Positions 16,572-25,070 of a stretch of 64,000 bases of DNA are shown here, one piece after another. The stretch's first letter is position 1. The number at the start of each line of letters is the position of its first letter. Where the stretch lies: positions 4,704,298-4,768,297 of the forward strand of contig NZ_KK073875.1 in assembly GCF_000585395.1 (NCBI RefSeq), read 5' to 3'. The notes below the pieces were generated by a model. It was not told the DNA's origin. It ran no database searches and worked only from the letters and a program-made list of their open reading frames with translations. The DNA comes from Saccharibacillus sacchari DSM 19268 (GTDB taxonomy: Bacteria; Bacillota; Bacilli; Paenibacillales; Paenibacillaceae). The translations under genes were made by a program, and so were the position numbers.

Positions 16572-17429
16572 ATGTTGACTTCGAAAAACCGATACAATCA
16601 CAAATTTTTGATCGTTCATGCCGATGATTTTGGGATGTGCCATGCGACCAACCGTGCGATTCTGGATCTCTGGGAACGCCGCGCGATCACTTCGACGACG
16701 CTCATGGTCAACTGTCCCTGGGCTTTGGAAGCCGCTGCTGCCGCTTCATTTGATCCGAAGCTCGATATAGGCGTGCATCTGACGTCAACCAGCGAATGGG
16801 AGTTTTATAAATGGGGACCTGTGCTGAATCAGCCGGGTGCGGAGACATTAACGGACAAACAAGGACACTTCCCGCCGGATGCCGCGTATATGCCGGACGT
16901 CGATCCGGCTGTCGTGCGCGCAGAGATGAATGCACAGATTATGTTGGCAAAATCATGGGGTCTTGAGCCTACCCATCTGGATAACCATATGGGCAGTCTG
17001 CGCAATGTTCATCATGGGTTGTTGATCGAATTGGGCGCGGAACATGATTTGCCTGTACGGTTCTCGATCAATCCGGCTTATGCGACGGGAGACGAAGCCG
17101 AGATTTCGGCGCTTGCCCAAGAGCTCGGCGTGCTGCATCCGGATCAGGTTATCGGACTCCCGTTTACCTACGATGAGGATCAAGATTATACCTTTGCTCG
17201 GGATCATGTGATTGAGCTGCTGCGCGGACTTGAGCCGGGGATTACGGAAATGTTGTTCCATCCTTCGCTGGATACGGACGAGCTTCGGGCCATTACGGAC
17301 AGTTGGCCGTCTCGTGTGTTCGACTACGATCTGTTCCAGGATGCGGAGGTTCGGCGCGCGATCGAGGAGGAAGGGATCGTGCTGATCGGCTGGCGGGAGT
17401 TGCGGGAGGTTCAGCGGGGGAAACGCTGA
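16572..17429 (+). CDS. ChbG/YdjC-type carbohydrate deacetylase
   Basis: A 285-residue protein of the YdjC/ChbG family of metal-dependent oligosaccharide deacetylases, on a TIM-like barrel. The metal and catalytic residues are visible: VHADDFGMCHATNRAI near residue 15, DIGVHLTST, and THLDNHMGSLRNVH, with EMLFHPS near the end. Family members deacetylate chitooligosaccharides or related amino sugars. ATG 16572 is preceded by GGAGGG; the in-frame extension to 16410 runs through repeat copy A and is rejected. It stands alone as a unit. Confidence 0.9.
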   Translation: MLTSKNRYNHKFLIVHADDFGMCHATNRAILDLWERRAITSTTLMVNCPWALEAAAAASFDPKLDIGVHLTSTSEWEFYKWGPVLNQPGAETLTDKQGHFPPDAAYMPDVDPAVVRAEMNAQIMLAKSWGLEPTHLDNHMGSLRNVHHGLLIELGAEHDLPVRFSINPAYATGDEAEISALAQELGVLHPDQVIGLPFTYDEDQDYTFARDHVIELLRGLEPGITEMLFHPSLDTDELRAITDSWPSRVFDYDLFQDAEVRRAIEEEGIVLIGWRELREVQRGKR

Positions 17430-17452
17430 AGACACTATGCGGTAGGTAAGCT

Positions 17453-17560
17453 TGGGTGGCTGCGGGAAAAATTCGGTCAATACGCTGTCTCACTTGGAAA
17501 GCCTTCCGCTTTCCGCGTTCAAAGGCGTATTGACCTGAATTTTCCCTTACGCCTGTCGCT
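17453..17560 (+). repeat. Palindromic intergenic repeat, copy B
   Basis: Outer arms GGGAAAAATTC/GAATTTTCCC and inner arms GGTCAATACGC/GCGTATTGACC are fully complementary, with TGTCTCACTTGGAAA on one side and TTCAAAGG on the other. Compared with the other copies, the bases in the arms have changed on both sides together. It follows the YdjC gene by about 25 bases. Confidence 0.85.
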
Positions 17561-17586
17561 TGTAGTTTGACATCTTTTTGGGTATT

Positions 17587-17619
17587 AAAAAGCCGCAGGC
17601 GCTGCCCCTGCGGCTTTTA
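17587..17619. terminator. Bidirectional terminator between convergent genes
   Basis: AAAAGCCGCAGG-cgctgc-CCTGCGGCTTTT forms a strong stem with A residues on one side and T residues on the other. It can serve both the YdjC gene and the convergent oxidoreductase gene. Confidence 0.88.
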
Positions 17620-17629
17620 TCATTCCGGA

Positions 17630-18922
17630 TTATTTCGGCATCCGGACCAATTCGTCGACTTTCACCGCTCGACCTTGCGCGATCGAGATATTTGCCGCGA
17701 TTCCGGTCAGAATCGAACGCGCTCCGTCGATATGGTTAGCAGCGCGGTTGAAGCGGTCATCGACGGGCTCGCCGAATAGATCGTTCAGCAGTACCGGATC
17801 GCCGCCGCCGTGGCCGCCTTCGGCTTCTTCGAATTCGGCTTTGTACGCTTCGCCGAACATCGGGAAGACGAGGATGTTCGCACCTTGCAGGGCGCCTTCA
17901 AGGGCCTTGTCGCCGCCGGAGTTGACGTAGGATTGCTCAACAACATTCGCCTCGATTCGGCCTTTCGTCCCGTTGAACGCGATCCGGTAGCCTTCCCACG
18001 GTAGATAAGCGTTGAGCGAATAGGTCAGCAAGGCACGGCTTTTATAGCGAACCGTGACGCTCATCGTGTCTTCGATCGAAATTCCATCGCTGAATACGCT
18101 CTGATCGCGTCGGTAACCGTCTTCGACTTCGGCGTCCAGGTACATCGCTTTTAGATGTTCGTTGTCGTCAAGCGTCAACGCAAACGGATCACCCTTGGCA
18201 TTCGGATTTCCGGTGGCCCGGTCGTAGAATTTCGTCACGCCGCGTTTTTCCGCGTTTTCACGCCCGTAAAACAGCATATCGCCCATCGCGAACACCGTTT
18301 CCGGCTGCGAGCCGATCCAGAAATTGACGAGGTCGAAATGATGCGTCGATTTGTGTACCAGCAGACCGCCGCCGTTGCGCTTATCCCGGTGCCATCTACG
18401 GAAATAATCAGCGCCATGCTTCGTATTCAACAGCCATTCGAAGTGAACGGAAGTCACATCGCCGATTGTCCCGTCTTCGATTAGCTCACGAATTTTGGTA
18501 TGATGCGGAGCATAGCGATAATTGAAGCTGACCCGCACATTCCGCCCTGTACGCTCGACGGCGTCGATGATCTCCTGACATTTTACCGCATCCGTCGTCA
18601 TCGGCTTTTCCGTAATGACATCGCAACCCAATTCCATCGCCCGTATGATATACAGATGGTGAGTACGATCTACGCTGGTTACAATCACGCAGTCTGGCTT
18701 CAATTCATGGATCATATCGTCGAATCGGTCGCTGGTGTATGTTTTGACCTGCGGATAATCGTATTTTTCTTTTAGAATCCGATTGGAGTAATCCATTCGC
18801 ACCGTATTGATATCGCAGAAAGCCAGCAGCTCCGACGTTTCTCGAAATTGGCTTGCGATCGCACCGTAGAAAAATTCCGCACGGCCGCCTGTACCGACCA
18901 ACACATATGTTTTTTTACTCAT
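17630..18922 (-). CDS. Gfo/Idh/MocA family NAD(P)-dependent oxidoreductase
   Basis: A 430-residue sugar or sugar-derivative dehydrogenase. The N-terminal Rossmann domain has [12 protein letters not shown], the dinucleotide-binding region FCDINTVRM, and the family motif [10 protein letters not shown] near residue 105. The C-terminal alpha/beta domain contains [16 protein letters not shown] and [14 protein letters not shown], which carries the substrate-site lysine and histidines. ATG 18922 follows GAGGAGGAG. It is likely to oxidise a glycan-derived sugar, in keeping with the nearby hydrolase loci, but no substrate can be assigned. Confidence 0.92.
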   Translation of the reverse strand: MSKKTYVLVGTGGRAEFFYGAIASQFRETSELLAFCDINTVRMDYSNRILKEKYDYPQVKTYTSDRFDDMIHELKPDCVIVTSVDRTHHLYIIRAMELGCDVITEKPMTTDAVKCQEIIDAVERTGRNVRVSFNYRYAPHHTKIRELIEDGTIGDVTSVHFEWLLNTKHGADYFRRWHRDKRNGGGLLVHKSTHHFDLVNFWIGSQPETVFAMGDMLFYGRENAEKRGVTKFYDRATGNPNAKGDPFALTLDDNEHLKAMYLDAEVEDGYRRDQSVFSDGISIEDTMSVTVRYKSRALLTYSLNAYLPWEGYRIAFNGTKGRIEANVVEQSYVNSGGDKALEGALQGANILVFPMFGEAYKAEFEEAEGGHGGGDPVLLNDLFGEPVDDRFNRAANHIDGARSILTGIAANISIAQGRAVKVDELVRMPK

Positions 18923-19060
18923 TCCCTTGCTCCTCCTCTGCTTGCTCTTCTCGCATGTAAGCGTAACGCAAAATTCGCCGGGACTCTCCGCTTTTTATAT
19001 GGTAATTTCCAGAACCCCGCTTATTTTGCTCACCCTCATAAAAAGGAGTCTATATGTATC

Positions 19061-19597
19061 ATGAAAGAATGGTTTATTATCGGTGAAGTCTCCAAATTAT
19101 TCGGCGTCAAAATTCCTACGCTTCGCTACTATAATGAAATTGGATTGCTATGTCCCGAGTATGTGGATCCCGAAACTCATTACCGTTATTATTCAACGTA
19201 GCAATTTGAACGACTTAATCTCATCAAGTATTTACGAGCGGTGAACATGCCTTTGCCTCAAATCTCGGCTTTTTTCGAATTGCGGGAAGTGGAAACAATG
19301 AAGACCTTACTGATCCGGCAGCAAACCGAAATCGCTACGCAAAGAATGTTGTTGGAGCGCATGGAGCGGAAGATCGCAAAGCGTCTGGAAGGTATCGAAG
19401 ATGCGCTGCATCTCCCGCTAGACCGTATCGAGACGGTGACTTTACCGGAACGGCGCGTGCTTTATTTAAGACATAACTATGCAGCCAGTGACGATATCCA
19501 AGAAGGCCGACATGATCGATATGCCGGAATCTTTATGCTGCTGGAGGAGGAAGATCCGCAGTTTCCCGCCTCCTCCATATTTCCCGCTGGCACCTAG
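19061..19597 (+). pseudogene. MerR-family regulator broken by an in-frame stop
   Basis: Residues 1-46 give a clear MerR helix-turn-helix ([20 protein letters not shown], then [22 protein letters not shown]). A TAG at 19199-19201 then interrupts the frame, and the same frame resumes with QFERLNLIKYLRAVNMPLPQISAFF and the coiled-coil segment. Intact relatives read RYYS-x-(E/D)-QF, so one GAG or GAA to TAG substitution explains the break. The C-terminal effector domain is also cut short at 19597. The coiled-coil and start of a GyrI-like domain suggest a BmrR-type multidrug or small-molecule sensor originally. Confidence 0.82.
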
Positions 19598-19729
19598 CTT
19601 CGTTTGCGTTTCCAAGGCACTCACCGCGAAGCTTCCCGTCTCTTCTTCACAGTGATTCGCTCTTGAACCTCTAGCTTAGCTACCGGAGACTTTAAGGTAA
19701 GAGATATCGACGGAAAAAGGAGAGGGCCT

Positions 19730-19909
19730 ATGTTCGGAACGTTATTCAACGCAGGTATGATTGTGATGGGTTGCTTGATCGGTGGCATTCTGATCTTCAG
19801 TTCCGGGTTAAGCATTATGGGAATTAAAAAATTCAAATCCATGAATCTGCTCCCTGCCCTGCTTGTTCCACCCGTATTTTTTGCCGCAAAACATGTACTG
19901 GGCCTATAA
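19730..19909 (+). pseudogene. Internally deleted DUF554 membrane protein remnant
   Basis: An intact 59-codon frame with AGGAG upstream. Its first part (MFGTLFNAGMIVMGCLIGG) matches the N-terminus of DUF554 (YdfK/YqgA-type) membrane proteins, and its second part (GIKKFKSMNLLPALLVPP) matches their C-terminus. The roughly 170 middle residues of the usual 220-240 are missing, joined in frame. I read this as a deletion relic; a functional mini-protein cannot be excluded. Confidence 0.6.
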
Positions 19910-19927
19910 AGTCAGCAACGCAAAAAA

Positions 19928-20163
19928 AGCGGACTTCAAAGATTTTGCAGTCCACAGTTTGTCGAGTAGGCACGAGAAGCGAACATACTACGAGAAAAAT
20001 TCGCTCAAGACGCTGTCTCACTTGGAAAAATCGATTGAAAGTTTGAGTTGAAGTTTTCCAAGTTCAAAGGCGTCTTTCACTGAATTTTTCTCTCCGTCTG
20101 CTCGCTTCAGCTACGTTGGACTTACTCGACACGTTGTGGGCTGCAAATCTTTTGTAATCCGCT
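19928..20163 (+). repeat. Palindromic intergenic repeat, copy C (extended, about 235 bp)
   Basis: The core (GAGAAAAATTCGCTCAAGACGC with GCGTCTTTCACTGAATTTTTCTC, in pieces) matches the other copies. Here the inverted repeat extends much further: GCGGACTTCAAAGATTTTGC at 19929 pairs imperfectly with the complement of the 20125-20163 end, and GTCGAGTA pairs with TACTCGAC. It ends just before the stop of the GH43 gene. Confidence 0.82.
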
Positions 20164-20176
20164 TTATTGTCACGTT

Positions 20177-21118
20177 TCAAAGCTGAAAATGGATCACCCC
20201 GGTCGTGGCTTCAAGCTGGATATGTTCGAAAGGACGCAATACGGGCTTTTCTGCTTCAAAATGAATCGGAAGGATCACGTAGCCGGATCGGTCGTACTCC
20301 TGCGCATTCCAACGATCGGAAACGTAAAGGAACTCGTTCTCAGAAAGTTTCAGGACGAATGCGGGTTGCGTGTCATACGTTGTCTCGTCGCCGAAATCGT
20401 GGAGCAGGCTCCAGTCTCCTTCCATAGAATCGGCGACGGCGTATTTACCTTGATTCGGCGCCCACCCGGTACAAAATGAAGAAAGCATGTAATACCGTCC
20501 GTTTCGTTTGAACACTGCCGGAGCTTCACGGTACTCGCCCTGCCACAATTTACGGATCAGGCGGTCGACATTGAGATAATCGTCGGCCAGCCGATACACG
20601 TGCAAATCCGCATTGTCTCTTGCTGCCGAGATGAAGTAGGCGCTGCCGTTGTCGTCCTGGAACAACGTGCAATCGCGCGACATATAGCCGTACGGATTGA
20701 AGCTTCCATGATAGACGAATCCTTCGTCGGGACGGTCAGAAGTGGCGATCGCGCAGGCGGCAGCCCGATAGTCTTTGCCGTTCTCGTAATGCGCCCACAG
20801 CACGAATTTTCGTGTAAGCTCGTTATACAGCACTTTGGGACGCTCCAGATTGATCTTGCTTCCGTCTTCGTTCGACAATCGTAAATCGGTTCGAACGCGG
20901 ATCGGCTCGGTCTGCGTATTCACGGTCAAAATATGACTTCGGAATTCCCAATGGAACAGATCGGCGGAACGATAACAGGACACATAATTTTCTGCTCGGC
21001 GATCTTCACCGTACCAGTAATAAAAGCCCTTATACCACAGCATATGTCCGCCGTGGGCATGGATCGGTTCCCCTTGCTCGTCTGTCCACACTTCTCCGTT
21101 AACCAATCGGTTGGGCAT
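20177..21118 (-). CDS. Glycoside hydrolase family 43, exo-beta-1,3-galactanase-like
   Basis: A 313-residue five-bladed beta-propeller hydrolase without signal peptide, so probably intracellular. IHAHGGHMLWYKGFYYWYGE near residue 18 is the signature of the GH43 subgroup that contains exo-beta-1,3-galactanases (GH43_24), where the usual first catalytic Asp is absent. SRDCTLFQDDNGSAYFIS carries the pKa-modulating Asp region, and REAPAVFKRNGRYYMLSS carries the general acid Glu. ATG 21118 has AAAGGAG upstream. It is the last gene of the sugar ABC operon starting at 24739, so it should act on the imported oligosaccharide. Confidence 0.87.
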   Translation of the reverse strand: MPNRLVNGEVWTDEQGEPIHAHGGHMLWYKGFYYWYGEDRRAENYVSCYRSADLFHWEFRSHILTVNTQTEPIRVRTDLRLSNEDGSKINLERPKVLYNELTRKFVLWAHYENGKDYRAAACAIATSDRPDEGFVYHGSFNPYGYMSRDCTLFQDDNGSAYFISAARDNADLHVYRLADDYLNVDRLIRKLWQGEYREAPAVFKRNGRYYMLSSFCTGWAPNQGKYAVADSMEGDWSLLHDFGDETTYDTQPAFVLKLSENEFLYVSDRWNAQEYDRSGYVILPIHFEAEKPVLRPFEHIQLEATTGVIHFQL

Positions 21119-21164
21119 CTGTATTCTCCTTTCGATCGTCTGATCCGGCCTGCCTATCCTTCTA

Positions 21165-22844
21165 TTATTGCAGTCCCATTTTGCCCATTACTTCTTCGAT
21201 GTTCGTTTTGCCGTACCAATCATTAATCTCTTGAGTGACCTGCTCCCCGCCTTTGGCATACCAATTTGTCACGAAGGTATCGTACGCTTCAAGCGGTTCG
21301 TTGCTGTAAATGATCTTGGTAAACGTTTCTTTTTCCATCGTGCTGAGTTGTTCCCATGAAGTCTGCATCGTCGGCGTCGGCGGGCCGTTGAACGCGCTAG
21401 GCAGCAGACTGTCGCGATTCTCATACGAAATCACATAGCCGTCCTTACTGGTCTGCTCGGCCGAATTCGAACGCAGCAGCACACCGTTCTCCGGTTCGAC
21501 CCCGTTTGCCAGATCATAATAAGACTTACCCGCAGGATCGGCACTCGGCGTGTTCTTGGTAAAAGCCATCTTGCCTACGCCTTGCACGGCTTCCAACGGC
21601 TCATTGAATTTTTGCGGATCAAACACAGGCTTACCGTCTACGATATCGTAGTCATACCCCTGCGCGTAACCGTAAGTGAAATCGCCTGTCCCGAACGCCG
21701 CATCATAAAGTTTGTCATAGTACAGGAAGAAGGCTTCCATGTTGTTGAAATCTTTGTTGAACATAAAGTATCCGTCGTTCAGCTGTCCGGACTGATAGGT
21801 GGGTTCTCCGCTCACGCCTTGGATGGTCGGATAGGCTGCGATTTTTGCGCCGTCTACGTTCTTCTCGACGTCGCGCACGCTATCATACAGCCATGGACGA
21901 CCGACGATGATTCCCGCTTTGCCTTCCGTAAAGTCAGCCAAAGCGTCCCATGCCCCAAGCGTTGCCAACTCCTTATTCAAATAACCCGCCGAGTACCAAT
22001 CACGCAACTTCGCCAGTGCTTCCTTATTTTCTTCGACGACGGAACCGTACACCAGCTTACCGTCTTTTTCCTGCCATTGAGCCGGAATGTTTTTACCGGT
22101 GTACGCGCTGAAAATCATGACGGGATCGCTAACCCAACCGGTGTTATAACCGTCTTTGCCGGAAAAAGTGAAGCCGTACGTATCCTTTTTGCCGTTGCCG
22201 TCCGGGTCTTGGTTCGTGAACGCTTCGATGACCGTCTCGAATTCCTCGATCGTGGTCGGTGCTTCGAGATTCAGCTTATCCAGCCAGTCTTGGCGGATCA
22301 GCATCACTTCGCCTTCCGTAAGGTTGGGAGAGATCGCCAGTCCGTACACCTGCCCGTCGCGAACGACCGGATTGAAGGTGCTCGGATACTGCTTGTAGAT
22401 TTCTTTTAAACGCTCGGGCATATATTGCTGGATGTCGGCTGATATTTCTTTGACCCTGCCGGATTCGATCAGATCGTTGGCGAGCGTCGTATCGTACACG
22501 GGAAACAGATCGGGCAGTTTTTCCGAACCCGTGAGCGCCAAACGCAGCTTGGTGTTGTAATTGGTCGAGTCGCCGCCGAGCAGCGTGGTTTGCGTGCGGA
22601 TACCGAGATTTTCCGCCGCCCAACGGGTCAACACATTGTCGTCGACGCTTTCGCCGTCTTTGTATTTCCCGGCATTCTCGTCCAACTGCTTGCCGATCGC
22701 GATCGTCACGGGAGGATCATATTTGCCGTCTTTGAGCACGCCTGCCGCCGCAGACTCCGATTCGCCGCCCGAGCCGCAGCCTGCCAATAATCCCGTCAAC
22801 ATCGTTGCCGCTGCAAGCCATATGCCTGTTTTCTTTTTCAACAT
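21165..22844 (-). CDS. Sugar-binding lipoprotein (LipO-like, family 1) of ABC importer
   Basis: A 559-residue extracellular solute-binding protein. The N-terminus is a lipoprotein signal with lipobox LLAGC, cysteine near residue 23. The body has the LplA/LipO layout: NVLTRWAAENLGI, SGSEKLPDLFPVYD-like text near residue 110, and VMLIRQDWLDKLNLEAPTT, the classic motif of Paenibacillus oligosaccharide-binding proteins. ATG 22844 follows AAGGGGCGG; the in-frame start at 22910 overlaps the permease gene and is rejected. It partners the two permeases encoded upstream. Confidence 0.92.
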   Translation of the reverse strand: MLKKKTGIWLAAATMLTGLLAGCGSGGESESAAAGVLKDGKYDPPVTIAIGKQLDENAGKYKDGESVDDNVLTRWAAENLGIRTQTTLLGGDSTNYNTKLRLALTGSEKLPDLFPVYDTTLANDLIESGRVKEISADIQQYMPERLKEIYKQYPSTFNPVVRDGQVYGLAISPNLTEGEVMLIRQDWLDKLNLEAPTTIEEFETVIEAFTNQDPDGNGKKDTYGFTFSGKDGYNTGWVSDPVMIFSAYTGKNIPAQWQEKDGKLVYGSVVEENKEALAKLRDWYSAGYLNKELATLGAWDALADFTEGKAGIIVGRPWLYDSVRDVEKNVDGAKIAAYPTIQGVSGEPTYQSGQLNDGYFMFNKDFNNMEAFFLYYDKLYDAAFGTGDFTYGYAQGYDYDIVDGKPVFDPQKFNEPLEAVQGVGKMAFTKNTPSADPAGKSYYDLANGVEPENGVLLRSNSAEQTSKDGYVISYENRDSLLPSAFNGPPTPTMQTSWEQLSTMEKETFTKIIYSNEPLEAYDTFVTNWYAKGGEQVTQEINDWYGKTNIEEVMGKMGLQ

Positions 22845-22884
22845 AAAATCCGCCCCTTTATTGATGAATGGATGGTGAACGCCG

Positions 22885-23754
22885 TTATTCCTTGACCGCG
22901 CCGAGCACAATGCCTTTGACGAAATACTTTTGCAGGAATGGATACACCGCGATAATCGGCACAGTGCTGATAAAAATCTGTGCGGCTTTGATACTTTGCT
23001 CCGACAACGCCGCCGCTTCCGACGGACTGAGCGCCACGTTCTGAGCCGAGTTTTGCACCACGACCGTTTGCAGGAAAGACGCGAGCGGATATTTTTCCGT
23101 CGTGGACATATACAGCAGCCCGTCGAACCAGGAGTTCCAATGGCCGACCATAATGAACAACCCGATCGTCGCGAGTCCGGGCAGCGACAGCGGCAGGTAA
23201 ATCCGGGTAAAGATCACGAAAAACGAAGCGCCGTCGATAAACGCCGCTTCCTCCAGCGCTTTCGGAATCGTTTTAAAAAAGTTCATGATCAGGATCAGGT
23301 TATATGCACCGAACGCTCCCGGAAGCACCAGCGCCCAGATCGTGTCTTTGAGTCCCAGTTCGGAAATCAGGATATACGACGGAATCAATCCGCCGGAAAA
23401 CAGCATCGTGAACACGAAGATCCACATTAAGGCGTTGCGTCCGCGAAAGTCTTTGGATAGCGCGTAGCCCGCCGTCGTGATCACGAACATGCCGATCAGC
23501 GTGCCGAGGACGGTGCGCATGATCGAGATCCACATCGAGCCCATGAAGTTACGGTTGTTGAACGTTTTGACATAGGCGTCAGTGTTGAATTCGACCGGCC
23601 AAAACGAGACCAGTCCCCCGTTGACCGCCGCCTTGCTGCTAAACGATTGCGCGAGCAGATGCAGCAGCGGCAAAAAGCAGGACAAGGCTACGACGATCAG
23701 CAAAATATGGTTGAATACCGAAAAGATCCGATACCCTTGCGATTTATGATACAT
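22885..23754 (-). CDS. Carbohydrate ABC transporter permease, YtcP/LplC type
   Basis: A 289-residue inner-membrane subunit with six hydrophobic segments. LPLLHLLAQSFSSKAAVNGG near the N-terminus and LEEAAFIDGASFFVIFTRIY (the EAA loop that docks on the ATPase) are typical. It ends in FVKGIVLGAVKE, the hallmark C-terminus of this family. No ATPase gene is present in the operon, so a shared multi-sugar ATPase (MsmX-like) encoded elsewhere probably energises it; that is known for this transporter class. Confidence 0.94.
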   Translation of the reverse strand: MYHKSQGYRIFSVFNHILLIVVALSCFLPLLHLLAQSFSSKAAVNGGLVSFWPVEFNTDAYVKTFNNRNFMGSMWISIMRTVLGTLIGMFVITTAGYALSKDFRGRNALMWIFVFTMLFSGGLIPSYILISELGLKDTIWALVLPGAFGAYNLILIMNFFKTIPKALEEAAFIDGASFFVIFTRIYLPLSLPGLATIGLFIMVGHWNSWFDGLLYMSTTEKYPLASFLQTVVVQNSAQNVALSPSEAAALSEQSIKAAQIFISTVPIIAVYPFLQKYFVKGIVLGAVKE

Positions 23755-23770
23755 CCGGCAGCCTCCTCGG

Positions 23771-24739
23771 TCAGAAAATTTTGTAGTTGGCGAATTTGTA
23801 CGCGATCCGGTACGAAATCACGATCAGGATCAGGCTAATCCCCGATTTGAACAACCCGACTGCCGTACCGAAACCGTATTGCCCGTTGAGCAGCGAGGAG
23901 CGGTACACGTACGTATCGATAATATCGCCGGTGCTGTAGACCAGCGGATTGTACAGGTTGAAAATCTGATCGAAACCCGCGTCCAAGATTCCGCCCAGGC
24001 TGAGCGTCGCAATTACGATGATCATCGGCAGCATGCTCGGCAGCGTCACATGCCAGATTTGCTGCCAGCGGTTGGCGCCGTCGATCTCCGAAGCTTCGTA
24101 ATACGAGGGGTCGATCCCGGCGATGGTCGCCAGGTACACGATCATGCCGAAGCCGAAGTTTTTCCACAAGTCGCTCACGATTACGGTCGGCCGGAATAAA
24201 TTCGGATCGCCGAGGAAAAAGATCGGTTCGCTGCCGAACCAGCCTGTAATGATCCGGTTGATGCCGCCGTCGAGTCCGAGGATATCGATCATGATGCCCG
24301 CAATCGTGACCCAGGACAGGAAGTGCGGCAGATACACGAGCGTTTGGATACTTTTTTTCAGACCCGTCAATCGGATCTCGTTCAGTAAAATCGCCATAAT
24401 GATCGGGACGACGATGCCTACGATGATCTTGATCACCGCAATAATCAAAGTATTCATAATGGCCTGCGTGGCTTCGTCATATTGAAAAATACGCTCGAAA
24501 TTCTCCAACCCAATCCAGCGTGATCCGGTCATGCCCAGCCACGGCTTGTAATCTTGAAAAGCCATGACAAGCCCCACCATCGGCCCGTATGAAAAAATAA
24601 GCACGAACACGAGCGCCGGCAAACAAAGCAGATACAGCGGCCAGTGTTTGCGAATTTCGATCTTCCAGGGCGTTTTATGCGTTTTTTCTCGTTCTTTTAC
24701 GCCCGCTTTCTCTCTTGGGACTTGCGCTAGTTTAGCGAT
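23771..24739 (-). CDS. Carbohydrate ABC transporter permease, LplB type, apparent ATC start
   Basis: Partner of the YtcP-type permease, 322 residues from the chosen start. Typical motifs are LPALVFVLIFSYGPMVG, LVYLPHFLSWVTI and YYEASEIDGANRWQQIWH (EAA loop). The first ATG/GTG/TTG in frame is TTG 24622, inside the first transmembrane segment. The same frame upstream encodes the basic N-terminal tail and RKHWPLYLLCLP expected in the family. AAAAGGGGG (24756-24748) stands 8 bases before ATC 24739-24737, with an in-frame stop just upstream, so initiation at ATC is the best reading. It is first in an operon with the YtcP-type permease, lipoprotein and GH43. Confidence 0.87.
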   Translation of the reverse strand: MAKLAQVPREKAGVKEREKTHKTPWKIEIRKHWPLYLLCLPALVFVLIFSYGPMVGLVMAFQDYKPWLGMTGSRWIGLENFERIFQYDEATQAIMNTLIIAVIKIIVGIVVPIIMAILLNEIRLTGLKKSIQTLVYLPHFLSWVTIAGIMIDILGLDGGINRIITGWFGSEPIFFLGDPNLFRPTVIVSDLWKNFGFGMIVYLATIAGIDPSYYEASEIDGANRWQQIWHVTLPSMLPMIIVIATLSLGGILDAGFDQIFNLYNPLVYSTGDIIDTYVYRSSLLNGQYGFGTAVGLFKSGISLILIVISYRIAYKFANYKIF

Positions 24740-24761
24740 ACCCTAGACCCCCTTTTCTAGT

Positions 24762-24860
24762 ACCTTATCAATTCTTAATCATAGGATTATGTTCGCCTGA
24801 AACCCACGCGCTTTAGGTGGATTTCAGGGGGCATAACCTTACTTTTAGCGTTGATAAGGT
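24762..24860. repeat. Nested palindrome in the divergent lplB/yesM region
   Basis: ACCTTATCAA (24762) pairs with TTGATAAGGT (24851-24860). Inside it CTGAAACCCAC pairs imperfectly with GTGGATTTCAG. The right end, 24836-24860, is a copy of the short ACCTT...AAGGT element also seen at 1415 and 27932. It would lie in the untranslated leader of the permease operon, so it could act as RNA structure or operator. Confidence 0.5.
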
Positions 24861-24963
24861 GCTGTTTCTCGTCGCGACGACTTCTGTCCTTTTTAGGCTA
24901 ACAAAGAGTATCTCCGTAAAAAATGTCCCAATTTCAACATCGTAGCCCCATTCTCAACCTTTT

Positions 24964-24977
24964 TAAAAGCGCTTACA
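24964..24977. promoter_or_regulatory. Catabolite-responsive element (cre) candidate
   Basis: TAAAAGCGCTTACA differs from the Bacillus cre consensus TGWAARCGYTWNCW at one position only. It lies upstream of the YesM-type kinase and between it and the sugar permease operon, where CcpA repression would be expected. Confidence 0.6.
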
Positions 24978-25070
24978 AATTTTCTTTTTATTTTGCCCGC
25001 TGCCCTTTATGATAGAATCAGGCTCCACATACAGAACTTACGAATGGATTGCCGTTGGGAAGTGAACAAG

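Noticed and set aside
21582-22409. 275-residue plus-strand frame opposite the sugar-binding lipoprotein gene
   Set aside because: Antisense shadow of a clear family 1 binding protein, without start signals.
24993-25070. Start of the YesM kinase at 24993
   Set aside because: It has no ribosome site, and the extra residues precede the expected short tail before the first transmembrane helix.
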